Shown here: in pieces, positions 36,552-48,764 of the stretch | Position numbering within the stretch: position 1 is the first letter of the stretch | How the letters are laid out: each line of letters starts with the position of its first letter | Assembly (NCBI RefSeq): GCF_964355755.1 | Contig: NC_092670.1 | Location: forward strand, 20,025,201-20,089,200 | Origin: Antedon mediterranea | Taxonomy: Eukaryota > Echinodermata > Crinoidea > Comatulida > Antedonidae | Direction: 5' to 3' | DNA length: 64,000 nt | Program-made: the position numbers and the translations under genes | The notes under the pieces: generated by a model | Seen by the model: only the letters and a program-made list of their open reading frames with translations | What the model was told of the DNA's origin: nothing | Database searches by the model: none

Positions 36552-38187
36552 TCATACTGTAATAGTTTGTTCTAGCAAGTTCTTTAAGTTGTAGAAAGTT
36601 GAATTAGCAGTCGCCAAATTGCCATTTTGAAAAGTGTTTGAGCACTGATGAAGTAGCGCATCAAGTCTGCTTGCCACTTCCTTAGGAGGAGATCGTAGTA
36701 TGCCTGGATGGAGGCTATCACCAATAAATATTTTCTTGCAAACAACCTGGAACAAGAAAAGAAATTATTTTGTCACGTGAACATTCTCACACGGGTGTAA
36801 TTGGTGGATTCTGACACTTGACCTAACTTATAATCGTCAAAATTATAAATAAATCTGTACCTACTTGAAAATTGGAGTTTATTCGATACGGTTTACATTT
36901 TCCAATATTTTCATCGCATTCTGTTATGCAATCAAAAAACCGACATGCAGATTGTGCCGTTTCTTTTGTACATCTTCGCTTCCTCATAAAGTTTTCCACA
37001 GTTTGCTTAAAATATGCCATGTCTACATCAATCGCTTTAACTACGAAATCATCAGTCACGCCAAAGTTTGGATGCTTAATGTCGCAAAGATAAAATACAT
37101 CGTGAAAGTGTTCCTCAAACGTACGAAGCATTGATAGAAAGGCTAAGGCAAGTTTTACCCGATGATTCCAAGTCCATGAGGTTAAACTAGACACCTCTTG
37201 AAGCCCAGAAGCACTAGGGTTGAGGGTCCATGGTGGTGGTGTATATTCGACAAGATACATATGTCCACAGGTGCCTAGTACGTCAGGGAAATTTAAAATG
37301 TCTGTATAGAATTGGAGAAACAAATATTCTCTCTGTAAACCTAAGGAACCAATACTTATTATTTCTTCCTTCCCAAAATTAAAAGAATTCCCTGTCCACA
37401 TCTTTTTGTAGACATCATCAAAATTAAATGTTGTAGGCTGTACATATTTTTTAATCTGACTAGAAAGTTTATTTCGTAACAAATTCAAACTTGTCTGTTT
37501 GTCAAATTTCCCACTATTATCTAGGGTTACTCTAAGCTTATTTAAATCCGGAATAAAGTTTTCTAGATATGGGTTGAGTGATTTAAGCATCACAGGACGA
37601 CCATTCCAGTCCATCTTTAGGGCTAGCTTTCGATGCCGATAGTTAAAGCATTCTTGATATTTGAATTCATCAGAAACACAAAGTGCATGGCAAATATTCC
37701 CATCAATTAAACCATTCCTGTAATGGTCGCACTGAAAGAGAAGTTAAACACGTTAAAAATATTAACAGAAAGAATGATTTTCTTTATCTATAAAGCCAAC
37801 ATTATCAAACTTTATGTGACAAAAAATGTGATGTGCCCATATATGGACATGATGATGTCATATCACTACCAACTTTGGGCATATCACTTCCATATTTGGG
37901 CACATCACATTTTTTGTCAAACTATTCTAGTAGACATGAGAGCTTAACGTATGAATGATCTGTTGCATGAATACTTCGCTGTGTAATATAAGACTCATTT
38001 AGTGTCTTTTCATGAAAACCCCCAAAAACCCAAAATATTCCTTCTTGAATCTTACCAATTTATGCAGCGCATCTTTTGCCCATTCCTTATCACAATATAT
38101 TATAAAAATCAACTTGTATAAAAGTTGTAGAGATAGAGCTCCAAGAACAAATATAAGAAACCCTCGTTTTGAACATCTTTGTCTCAT
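36552..38187 (-). CDS. DIPK1: FAM69/DIPK1-like divergent protein kinase (type II ER membrane protein)
   Basis: Three exons (38056-38187, 36865-37731, 36552-36746) encode 397 residues, close to the 420-430 usual for DIPK1/FAM69 proteins, which are ER-resident, cysteine-rich, kinase-like proteins. A short basic N-terminus (MRQRCSKRG) precedes one transmembrane segment (about 10-31), with the rest lumenal. The PIP49/FAM69 cysteine pattern starts at C45 (CDHYRNGLIDGNICHALC). GRPVMLKS (K94) is the likely VAIK lysine. LCDIKHPNFGV (about 259-269) occupies the catalytic-loop position and AIDVDMAYF (DVD about 279-281) the DFG position. A Cys-rich block follows (RRCTKE..SACRFFDC..CDENIGKC), and exon 3 begins at NSNFQ-VVCKKIFIG, matching the family NNLQVxCDKIF. 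All introns are phase 0. A tttatt (AATAAA on the gene strand) is at 36410-36415. A MITE sits in intron 1. The paralogue (A, B or C) cannot be settled by eye. Confidence 0.87.
37791..37946. mobile_element. MITE family A, copy 6
   Basis: Core tgatgtgcccatatatggac ... cacatcacattttttgtcaa with degraded termini. Lies in intron 1 of the DIPK1-like gene. Confidence 0.85.
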
Positions 38188-38518
38188 ATCGGCAACAGGC
38201 TAAAGTTTCTAGAAACCATTGAATCTTGGTCTATCCTTTTGTAAAGAAACACAGTTTAGTAAGTTTATGTTATTTATGGAAAACTACTGTTTTCCCGGCT
38301 ATCAATCAAGGCTACCGAAGCAAGTAGTTGAAACTTTCATGGGTGTAGTGTTTACGTAGTTATGTATGTAAATAGCCTACTTGATCTGCAAGTTGCATTA
38401 TTTGCATATTGGTCTGCAGATGGTCAGTCCTTTATAATAACGGGGCATACAACGACACAGACAGAATAGCCCATATAATTTATAACGGTGAAAACATTTA
38501 CAGATTCGGACCCGGTTG

Positions 38519-38651
38519 GCATTATTTTTTTCCTATGCAATTAAGGCAGAAATAATGAACAGCGCCCTCTATAATGTCTTATATTATGTCATAATTATTC
38601 TAATGAACTATTCATGATTTGCCTTAATTGCATAGGAAACAAAAATAATGC
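38519..38651. mobile_element. Palindromic MITE-like element
   Basis: Left gcattattttt...cctatgcaattaaggca and right tgccttaattgcatagg...aaaaataatgc are inverted copies of about 33 bp around a 65-bp AT-rich middle. No coding capacity. Confidence 0.8.
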
Positions 38652-39596
38652 ACTCGGGTGTTCTGTTGATGCAGTGAAGTGAAGTCTATGTACATTGGTG
38701 GGAAAGGTGATAATATTATATTTATTCAAGGCCGTAGCGAGAGGTTAAAAAACAGACGAGGCAAATATGCTTTAAATATAATTATTATTAATATAAAATA
38801 TGACGGTCTGGAGAATTGAGGTGGGTGGTGAAAATTTAAAATTGCAGATAAGGCGAGCGCCTCATGCTGGTTACGGCCCTGTTATTCTACGAAACGTAAT
38901 TATTAAAACGTCATTGAGGTTAACTTACGACTACTATTCTATTCTTGTGTGTGTATTAGGGTTACACTTATAGATGTACGCTCCAATCCAAAACCAGATT
39001 GTATAATTAATTCTGTACACTGTTACTTTGTCAATCGTTCGGTCGTCGTCATTGAGCCATATTCAATAACTGAATTAAAAATCTATATTCTTTGTCATAT
39101 ACAATCCAAAACCAAAGATATGAATTATTCATTGAGAAATGATTTAAAGAGTACCAGTAACATTACCATGTTCAGATATTATTGTTCGAAAATTTCAGTT
39201 TCATAATGTTTTTATTTTCATAGGCCCACACTGTACAAATCACCAATGAAACAGGTAGTACTGCAACTCCTTTTAACATTTATTTAAGGCGTTTTATCTG
39301 GAAATACAAACATTTGACAAGGTATTATGCAACGAAGAGTGCCAGTGGCAATAGGTGCACATGGCTTATGGTTTTCATGCACTAGTCGAACCCTACTAAA
39401 AGTGACTCTTACCTTTTAACTCCTTTTACATTTAAGGCTAGGTCTAGTATCTGAAAATACAAACATTTGGCAGCCAGGAGTGCCAGTGGCAATAGATGCG
39501 CATGCGTTATGGATTTCATGCAATTATAGTTATTAACAATGAACACAATATAACGGATTTATTGGATTAACAGTACAATAATAACAATATGCCGAA

Positions 39597-40660
39597 CCTT
39601 GAGAGAAAGACGATTTACCGAACGGAATTTTTACGTTTGTATTCAGGAAATTCACAAACAAATAGGAAATTATAATATACGATTATTACAAGTGGGACTT
39701 AATGAAGTTGATCATAAATTAAAGGGGGAGTACATGCATACTTACAAAGACGATTTAATTTAAGTTTAAAGTACAATGTAATATTAGTATTATTAGATAA
39801 TATTTTGAAAAGCCAAAATTGCCAGTCATTGGTAAAATGGCGAGTTCACATTGCAATCAGGACGCTGTGGGTTTAAAGCATTCCGTCATAAGAGTTACCA
39901 CACACTGACCATGGTGTTTCCGCAAACAACAGTCAATTTCGTTGATCATCCCCCATAACTACAACATAAATGAGGTTGAATTAACATCACACCCCAACTC
40001 ATGCGGTACCTTTGGGGGTTTTCAGGCTCTCCTGCCCTACGCTAGCACCAAAAAAGGTGACTGCGCGTACGTTGTGGGCAGATATCACCGTCAAACCGAA
40101 CTAAACTACAAAATTGAATGGAGATCACTAAAAAGCAATCTCGGATCGAAGTAAACGTGCCGTTATCTGTTTTTTTCACATCCGTATGGCTTTATTCGTC
40201 GTCGTCAGGTAAACGTGTTGATTATTTCACAAACCAGAGAAGCCATGACTGTTCGAAGACAGCAAGACTATCCAGCCGGGCTACATAGCAATATCAGGAT
40301 TCAACTGTAGCAACGAAAGCCTCTTAAACAAGAACTTATATACTTTTCAAAGTGCTTATCTCAGCTAAATTTCAGCCTTCGTCAGCATTGTAACGATGAC
40401 TCAAATAGTCTGATTAATACAAAGAATAAGCCAAACAGCGATCGCATTCTACTCTACGTATAGAAATGACGTGTACTTGTCACTTCCTTTATGAATAAAT
40501 CTGCTGTGGTAAAGGCAAAAGAAATTTCACGATTAACACCCGATTACCATGATGGAAAAAACGATTACATAGGCCTACATTATTTTAATTGAAAGGCTTT
40601 CATAGGTCGTAATCGTTTTCAATACGGCGGTTCGCGTGCGTTTAGACCCATACCTGTACA
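39597..40660. repeat. Dispersed repeat D, copy 1
   Basis: About 1 kb, similar in the same orientation to 41690-43010. Shared strings include tttaccgaacggaattttt, ggacgctgtggg, aactcatgcggtacctttgg, ctgcgcgtacgttgtgggca and cgattaccatgatggaaaaa. Short open frames within it (for example 39942-40154) are broken in the other copy, so I do not call a gene. Confidence 0.85.
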
Positions 40661-41027
40661 AAAATCATTATACATTTTACTTGAACTGATATTTCAACTC
40701 AATATAATAGATAGTTAGTAACAAGAAAAACATTTTTATTATTATTTTATTCTTTTAAAGTTTTTTAAATTTTTTGTAAGACTTATGTTTTGTATTTCAC
40801 ACTACATTCTATTATTTTTTTTATTTATTTTGATTCATTTTCAAGTTAATACTTTTATTTATTCTTGTATGCAGCTGTATTTCACACAACATTTATTTTA
40901 TTTCATTTTAAGTTATTACTTGGACGCACCTTTATCATCAAAGTGTGCCACTGTTGTAAAAGTGAAGTTTCCAATAAATTATTATTATTAATATAAAGGA
41001 CTTTTGGGGTGAATAATCATAACAATA

Positions 41028-41666
41028 ATAACTAGAAAGCCACTCAAGTGTGCATACCTCCGCCTACTGTAAAATTCTCCAACATAATATTTCTACGGAA
41101 ATATATATTTTTTGTTGTGTGTGTCTTAATGCTGTCTGCGATTTAGGCTAATTTCACTACAAGCATGTGTATGCGAGTTTGGTGAAACCAGCTTTTCAAC
41201 TAACAATACTATACTGTAGTTTCAGTTGACTAACAATAGAACAGGAACGCCAAAAATAAACGGGTGAATTTGAAAATAAATAGGTTTTTTAACTTTTCTA
41301 CTCCTATCAAAAAACCTGTACCGTACATTAAATCATTAATTATGTTTGAAAATTACAAATCACAAATTATAATTCTTACCTCTTGTACAAAAATGAAGTT
41401 TTTTGGACAAGTAGGTTCTCGAGAAAATGAAATGTCAGTTTACTTGTTACTTTAAGACTGCTTTTGAAAATTCTATCTTTTAACACTAGGTCTGAAAATA
41501 ATACTAAAAAGTGGTCCAGAATTGGGACCGTGGTCCGGATTGCCTCAAAAATTTTAATTGAGTGGTCCTTGACCACATATCTGTATTTTCGTTTTGGTAA
41601 AGATCAAGCAAAAAAATGTTTGAGTAATTCTGCTAACAAACGGACAAACACTCATTGGCGGTGGTA
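41028..41666. repeat. Dispersed repeat C, copy 2
   Basis: Direct copy of 6565-7190. The left end carries gtgcatacctccgcc and the right end ggcggtggtaaata, so the ends are short inverted repeats, which suggests a non-autonomous DNA element. Confidence 0.85.
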
Positions 41667-41689
41667 AATATAGCAATATATGAAAAAAA

Positions 41690-43010
41690 AGACTAATTTA
41701 CCGAACGGAATTTTGACGTTTGAATTTAGGAAATTCAGAAACAATAGGAAATTATAATATCCGATTATTTGATAGTCGGACTTAATGAAGTTGATCGTAA
41801 ATTAAAGGGAGAGTGCAGACTAATAATGATAATAAATATAATACAGTATATCATTTTGAAAAACCAAATTCGCCAGTCATGGTAATTCCCAACTAGGACG
41901 CAACGCAACGACTTGTAAAGCGTGGTTCCCACTAGAACGTAACGCAAGGACGTAAACGCAACGCAAGCGTTTTAACCAATGACAAGCGAAGTTATAGACA
42001 GTTAGCATCGCAAGCGAATAAGCCATCGCTTGTGATTGGTCAATTCACTTGCGTTGCGTTACGTCCTTGTGTTGCGTCGCTAGTGGGAACCACGCTTTAG
42101 AGAGTTGACCAATCACACGCGACAATTGAGGCGATCCATCACGACGTGATTGATCCGAATTGGGAACCAAGCTTGAGTTCACATGTCAACCAGGACGCTG
42201 TGGGTTTTTTAAATGAGAAAAGAAAACTATCAATCCGTCATCAGAGTTACCACACTGACCATGGTGTTTCCGCAAACAAAATACAGTGAATTCCGTTGAT
42301 CACCAATGATACATCCCCCATAACTACAACATAAATGAGGTTGACTTAAAATCACACCCCAACTCATGCGGTACCTTTGGGGGTTTTCAGGTTCTCCTGC
42401 CCTACACTAGCACCAAAAGGTGACTGCGCGTACGTTGTGGGCAGATATCACCGTCAAACCGAACTTAAACTACAAAATTGAATCGAGATTACTAAAAAGC
42501 AATCTCGGATCGAAGTAAACGTTATTTGTTCCAATCATATCCGTATGGGTTTAATTTCGTCGAAGTAAACGTGTTGATTGCACACACCAGAGAAGCCATG
42601 ACTGTTCGAAGACAGCAAGACTATCCAGCCGGGCTACACAGCAATCAGGATTCAACTGCAGCAACGAAAGCCTCCAAACAAGCACTTATATACTTTTCAA
42701 AATGCTTATCTCAGCAAAATTTCCGCCGCGTCATCATTGGTAACGATAGTGACTCAAATACAGTAGTCTGATTAATACACAGAATAAGCCAATCAGCGAT
42801 CGCATTTTACTATATGTATAGAAATGACGTTTACTTACAGTACTTCCTTCCAAATAAATGTTGCTGTGGTAAGGGGAAACGAAACTTCACAATTAACACC
42901 CGATTACCATGATGGAAAAAACGATTACATAGGCCTACTGTACATTATTTTAATTGAAAGGCTTTCATAGGTCGTGATCGTTTTTAATACGGCGGAGTAG
43001 CGCGCTTTTA
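41690..43010. repeat. Dispersed repeat D, copy 2 (with insertion)
   Basis: Second copy of repeat D. It carries roughly 260-300 bp absent from copy 1, between ggtaa (about 41884) and gagttcaca (about 42174), which contains MITE B. Confidence 0.85.
41916..42099. mobile_element. MITE family B, copy 1
   Basis: Inverted ends taaagcgtggttcccactag and its complement, with long further inverted pairing (acgtaacgcaaggacg against cgtccttgtgttgcgt). TA at both outer ends suggests a TA target. It sits inside an insertion into repeat D copy 2. Confidence 0.9.
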
Positions 43011-45900
43011 GGCCTATAGCCTACAAAAACTTTACAAAAATCACAATACATTTCACTTCAACTGACAAACTTCCAGCAATTCATCATCAGTAGTGCTTTA
43101 CGATAAATTCTTTGAGTAATTCTAAAGATTTTTTTGTCAGTGTTTTGCAACGATGGATGTATTTTGAATTATAAAATAATATTATAAAAAAACATGTTTT
43201 ACCATTGATTAAGAAAACAATTCGGAAGTTAGGGAAAATTAATAGCTGGAAAAGGTAGACCTACAGTTCGTTCTGTTTTATTTGTTGTTCCTAGCTTTGT
43301 TTTTAGCTATATACGTACAAATAAAAAAATTTAATAAAATACGTAATTTTGATTGGCCAGAGATGACGTCATTAAATTCATCTTATAATAAAATGCAATC
43401 ATCTCATGAATAATGCATCATTATGACATCGATTTATTAGCGATGAGATATAACACACTTCGGTGGTCTCATATTGTATATGGAAACAATGGGTATAATA
43501 AATGGGCCCTGGATATGTAAACGTACAAGTTCAGTGAAGCGTCTCCAACGTTTTAATCATAATACTTTATTTAAATATTATACGCATTATTTGAACTGTC
43601 CAATCAATTGATTTGCTTTTAAAGAAACAATTATTAAATTCTTCCATCATCAAACCATGTCTACACACTATTAATAATAATACCATTACCAGTAATTTCA
43701 CTCTTCCCTGGTAACTTAAATTAATTAATAGAATCACTTACACACAGAAAAATGCAGTAGGCCCTTTATTAATATACAGCAAGCCCTGATTATACATCCA
43801 AGTCAATGACGTCATGATAAATAAGAACACTATAAATTCTTCTTGAAGAATATGGCGTCATTTGAATATTTTAAAATTTAAAAAAAAATATAGTATTTGG
43901 TAATATATACAATAACTTTCTGGTAATTTCATTTATTTTCTGTAGAAAAAAATAATGTTTTATCTGCAGTATTCGTCCTAAACGGGACAATTGGAATAAG
44001 GATAAAGTATAACATGTCAATAAATTATTTTAATTAATTAATGATAACGATCAAAGGGCGAAAAATTAGAAATGATAACACGAACAGTGCATGGTAATCG
44101 ATGAATGACGAAAGAAGAGATAACGGTGATGATAATAAATAAGGACTACAGTAGTATACGCAGAATGATTGATATTAATCGACGATGGATCGATGTTATT
44201 AGGAAGTTACCACAATCATTTACGATAATTTTAACTGTTTAAGAACTTCCATATGAAAAGGTCAAAAAAGGTCCATTAAATCGTATAGACGAACGGCGCA
44301 ACGTAATTCTAAATAAATAATTCAATTAATTAAAAACAATAATAATAACTATAGGCCTATAAGTATATAAATATAAATAAGAAATAAGTGAATAATAATA
44401 AATACATTTAAATAAGAAATAAGTGAATAATAATAATAATACATCTGTCTTATAGTTATAAGTTAATCATGTTAATCATGAATTCAATATTTGAATAAAA
44501 GTGCACTACATAGGCCTACATACATACAATTAAATATTTAAGTCTTTCAAATCTATTGAAAGTTTTTTTCAATGAAACAAACTCAGAATGAATTAATAAA
44601 ATGAAACTATTTTTTTAAAAATCGGCAACAAATTTTCCAATTATTGTTGAGAAAAAATGTTAAAAGAGCTTTTCTGCTTATTTTTGTTAAAGTTGAAACA
44701 ATTGAACGGATGAACCATTTTCTAGCATGTGGATCTGGCATTGCAGACATTAGAGGATGTCTAAATTACTGATTAATGGCATTATAGAACTGTTAAACTA
44801 AACACATTGATCATGAAATAAACAATATGTAAACAGAAATATAGAAATATAAAAGATTTCGCTCAACGCTAGTCAGTGACATTGAAAGCAGCTAACAAAA
44901 TAGTAATATTATTGCTTTGGTGACATTTTAAATTAAATTTATAAAACACATTAAAATAAAAAAAATAAAAAAATTATGACATTTTTTTTAATGTACAGTA
45001 GTTTATTAAATTATTTTGGTCCAATAATGTAATATAGCTTACAACTATTTGAATTACACTGCCCCTGTGATATTAGTATTGAACGAAAACGTTTCGGCCT
45101 TAATTTGACAATTTGTGCACATCAAGAATAAAAAAAAGTCCAGATATTTACAAATAAATATTATTTCTTTCATAATGCTGTCAGTTTTCTATAGTGTCAC
45201 ACAGAAACATTTTTTTAAAGTGATAATATTATATATTTTTATTTTCACAATCGTTTTCAAGATGGCGTCAACATTTATTCATGATGACCTCCTTCAATGT
45301 GAGGACAAAAATGAGATAAAATGCCAAATAAAAAACTAATTGTGGTTTAGTACACTCCCTATTGTTTGTAATGATATAAACAAGACATACTCATGTTATA
45401 TTTTGAACAAAATGCAATAAAATAGCGATAAATGTCGTAATATTATCATGTTTTATAGCACAGCATCCATCGGAAAAGGACGCGCCCAGAAATGTTTGTG
45501 ACGCAGTCGGCAGTTATAATGAATAATAAAAAACAAAAATTCTCAATAAATACTTAATTATAAGTTATGAAAATGTGCAAACATGTTCAATACTATTATA
45601 TTAAGTTCTATGCAAAATCTTGGAAAGGTAGGCATACAAGAAGGTTACGAAAAACAACATTCCGATTGTAATGATCTTTACATTCTGTAGATTATGATTC
45701 GTTAGCGAAGATATTTTTTGTCAACAGGCTGACCAGTGAGAATGGGTTTTCGCAGTTTTATGCCTAAACTAGAAATAATTACGATGTGACAGTAATTACA
45801 TTTTGTAAATATACAACATAAAATTATGCCCCATAGATTTAATAACATTTTATTAAGGAAAAATGTGATTTTTAGGAGAAAAACTGTAGCATAGAGATTT
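43011..45900. other. Intergenic, no gene seen
   Basis: AT-rich sequence with many runs of A and T and scattered aggcctac strings. Short frames have no protein-like composition. Confidence 0.5.
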
Positions 45901-45958
45901 AACCAATATGGCGGCTGACGAGATTTTGTGCTATTTGACTAAATTCGTTCCTTTCGCA
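45901..45958 (+). promoter_or_regulatory. CCAAT plus ATGGCGGC (YY1-like) element with a short frame
   Basis: aaccaatATGGCGGctgacg combines a CCAAT box with an AAnATGGCGGC-type YY1 site, typical of housekeeping promoters and initiator regions. The ATG opens MAADEILCYLTKFVPFAK, followed by a possible donor (GTAGGT). It may mark the upstream promoter of H1 or the first exon of an unrecognised plus-strand transcript. The evidence is motif-only. Confidence 0.3.
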
Positions 45959-46449
45959 AAGTAGGTTAATAAAACCAAGTTAAAATGAAGGCTGCGGTGA
46001 TGAATGCCAATACATTATAGTTCATTTTGGCTATCTTGATTATTAAAATGATCAAGTCACCAAAAAACTGTGATATTATGAACTTTGTAGAACGGTTTTC
46101 ATGATATCGATATTCCTTTGAATTCCATAATATACCGAAAAAACTACGGAATATTTTTATTAACTAATTACACTATTCTAAAATATATTTATTCATCTAC
46201 AAATCAACGTACCTAACTTTAGTGAATCAAGTCTGCCAAACAAGCTATGAAGAAATATTTTTGAACATACAAGCACAAACACAAGAAAAGTCGCCATTTT
46301 CAACAACAATGTACAAGTTTTGTTATGGTGCTAACGAACACGTCCGCAATGAAGGTATATTAGTAGCGCGTCACCTAGCGGCAGGAACACTCGATTATTT
46401 TTGTATCGGCAGTGAACGTCAGCTGAGTACGAAACTTAAAACCATAATC

Positions 46450-47031
46450 ATGACAGAACAAGAAGCTAAGAAGGCAACTAAGCCAGCAGTAGTTAAAAAG
46501 AAGCCATCAAAGCCGAAGGTGCCGGCTGATCATCCAACTTATAATGAGATGATTCGGGCAGCAATTGTTACTCTTGCTGATAGAAGCGGGTCGTCTAGAC
46601 AGGCCATTCAGAAATACATCTTGGCTAACTACAAAGTCGGAGACCCACAAAAATCAAGAGTTCGTGTAAGAGTTGGACTCAAACGTATGGAAGCTTCAGG
46701 ACTTTTGAAACATACTAAAGGAAAAGGAGCATCCGGTAGTTTCCGTTTGGGAGATAAAGCAAAGGTGGTCAAACCTAAAGCTGCTGCTGCAAAGAAGAAA
46801 CCAGCTGCTAAAAAGCCAGCTGCCAAGAAAGCAACAAAGAAGAAGTCTCCAAAGAAAGCAGCAGTAAAGAAATCGGCAGCAAAGAAACCAGCAAAGAAGT
46901 CGCCTGTGAAGAAATCAAAGCCAGAAAAGAAAGCATCGAAACCAAAGAAGGCCAAGTCACCTGCTAAGAAAAAAACGAAGTCGAAATCTCCCAGCAAGAA
47001 GAAGACCACAAAGAAAGCGGCAAAGAAGTAA
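46450..47031 (+). CDS. H1: Histone H1, replacement type (H1.0/H1-delta-like)
   Basis: The 193-residue linker histone binds nucleosomal dyad and linker DNA. It has a short Lys/Pro-rich tail (1-26) and a winged-helix globular domain (27-100: [40 protein letters not shown]). The C-terminal tail (101-193) has AAKK/SPKK-type repeats including KSPKK and KSPVKK, possible CDK sites. The motifs resemble H1.0/H5 and sea-urchin H1-delta more than replication-dependent H1. The start MTEQEAKK is chosen because it gives the normal H1 length; the frame is open for 76 codons upstream, but that part is not H1-like and is probably leader. An AATAAA is at 47216-47221 and I see no canonical histone 3' stem-loop, fitting a polyadenylated, replication-independent gene. 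No other histone genes are nearby. Confidence 0.95.
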   Translation: MTEQEAKKATKPAVVKKKPSKPKVPADHPTYNEMIRAAIVTLADRSGSSRQAIQKYILANYKVGDPQKSRVRVRVGLKRMEASGLLKHTKGKGASGSFRLGDKAKVVKPKAAAAKKKPAAKKPAAKKATKKKSPKKAAVKKSAAKKPAKKSPVKKSKPEKKASKPKKAKSPAKKKTKSKSPSKKKTTKKAAKK

Positions 47032-47215
47032 ACGACTTAAAAACATCTTCAGACCTTTAAAATAACTTTTTAGATAATGCTACACGTGTTTCCTTGTGAT
47101 GTATATAGGATTTTAAAATACATTGTAGTGTGTATATATTTTATATGAACGGAACTTAATTCGGAATCACCGGCAATCTGTTGCCATGAAAACAAATGTT
47201 GGACGAGATGGTACC

Positions 47216-47221
47216 AATAAA
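47216..47221 (+). promoter_or_regulatory. Polyadenylation signal of histone H1
   Basis: AATAAA 185 bp after the H1 stop. Its presence, with no GGCTCTTTTCAGAGCC-like stem-loop after the stop, supports a replacement-type histone transcript. Confidence 0.6.
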
Positions 47222-48029
47222 TATTTTTTGGACTTTTTAAACAATTTGTATACACTTATTTATTTGTATATTCCATAAAAGAGACATTCTAAAAATAATC
47301 ATTTGCTTAAAATACCCAGTAAAATAAATGCCTGTTTTTCAAGCAGGAAAACTGAAAGCATTGTCTTGTATATTTTGTTTTATTTACAGAATGTTCAATA
47401 ATGGTCACTAGAGTGTGTGAGTTGAGAGAATGAGAAATGATTGCACGTGTTGGCGCTTAAGACTCGTCCATTTGGCGTGTAGGGCATGCGTAAGACGACC
47501 TACATGTAAGATAACAATCGCGCTTTATATCATGCGACCAGTTATTTTACATCGTTTAGGGTGTCAATTTTGATCCACTTTCTTTGAATCGAAGTTGATT
47601 TTACAAGGGTGATGGTGGTATAAGTTGACATATTTTTCTAACCCGATCAGATACGATGGAGTACGTCGTAAATTACGCGAGAGTCAACATAAATAACGTT
47701 ACAGGTATTAATTATGGCCTACCGTATTTTCTTTAGTTAATAAAAGCCTTCCTTTTTTATTCTAACCAATAAATAAGACACGTTTGACAATTTTACAGTA
47801 TAGCACAGGTGTTATTATTATTTTCTTTTAATAAATAAACACCTTGTATGTACGTGTTATTGCCAAATGCATGCAGATGTAAAAAAACTTTATATTCTTC
47901 TAACTTAATAATATTTGAGGATACATTCCCATATTAAACTGTACATTATTTGTCACGTTCATTATTCTTTTTTTTTTTCATGCATGAACATCATCGACTG
48001 GTCCTATGAAACATACATATTATCATCAA

Positions 48030-48700
48030 TACATCTAGCGTTATGTCATAAACATTTATGGCTACCTTATAAACATACTACCTCATCATACTTGTCGATA
48101 CGTCATCAAAATCTAGGACTACTTCATCAGCATACTTAATATTAATTAATTAATATTAATCTTTTATTCATTTAAAATACTACAGTATTAATTGATTTAG
48201 TACTCATCAACATTTAGGGATACCTCATCAACATACTTGGCGCTACGTCATCAACATTTAGGGATACCTCATCAATATACTTGGCGCTACGTCATCAACA
48301 TTTAGGGATACCTCATCAATATACTTGGCGCTACGTCATCAACATTTAGGGATACCTCATCAATATACTTGGCGCTAGCTATGTCATCAACATTTAGGGA
48401 TACCTCATCAATATACTTGGCGCTAGCTATGTCATCAACATTTAGGGATACCTCATCAACATTTAGGGATACCTCATCAATATACTTGGCGATACGTCAT
48501 CAACATTTAGGGATACCTCGTCAATATATTTGTTGCTACATCATCAAGATTTAGGGCTACATCATCAAGATTTAGGGCTACATCATCAAGATTTAGGGCT
48601 ACATCATCAAGATTTAGGGCTACCTCATTAATACTTAACGCTACGTTATTAACATTTAGGGATACCTCATCAATATACTTGGACCTCATTATCGTTAGGA
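48030..48700. repeat. 44-bp / 21-bp tandem repeat
   Basis: Main unit of 44 bp alternates catcaacatttagggatacc and tcaatatacttggcgctac half-units (about 48200-48520). It gives way to four or five copies of a 21-bp unit ctacatcatcaagatttaggg (48533-48620). A diverged outer fringe reaches back to about 48030. Units of 21 bp keep a reading frame on the minus strand; 44-bp units do not. Confidence 0.92.
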
Positions 48701-48764
48701 CTACGATTGCCAGAATAACAAAAAAAACAAAACATAATAGTACCCTGTTGTAATTAATTAGCAA
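48507..48764 (-). other. 85-codon frame: membrane segment plus heptad repeats
   Basis: The minus-strand frame starts MLINYNRVLLCFVFFVILAI, a strong hydrophobic segment (about 9-27), then runs into VALNLDD heptads encoded by the 21-bp repeat. No family is recognised, and the repeat-encoded part may be fortuitous. No splice or polyA evidence was evaluated in its favour. Confidence 0.2.

Noticed and set aside
39942..42771. Short frames in repeat D (39942-40154, 42526-42771)
   Set aside because: The two repeat copies do not keep the same frame, and indels between them break any shared protein.
46629..47009. 126-codon minus-strand frame rich in Phe and Ala
   Set aside because: It is the reverse complement of the Lys/Ala-rich histone H1 tail.
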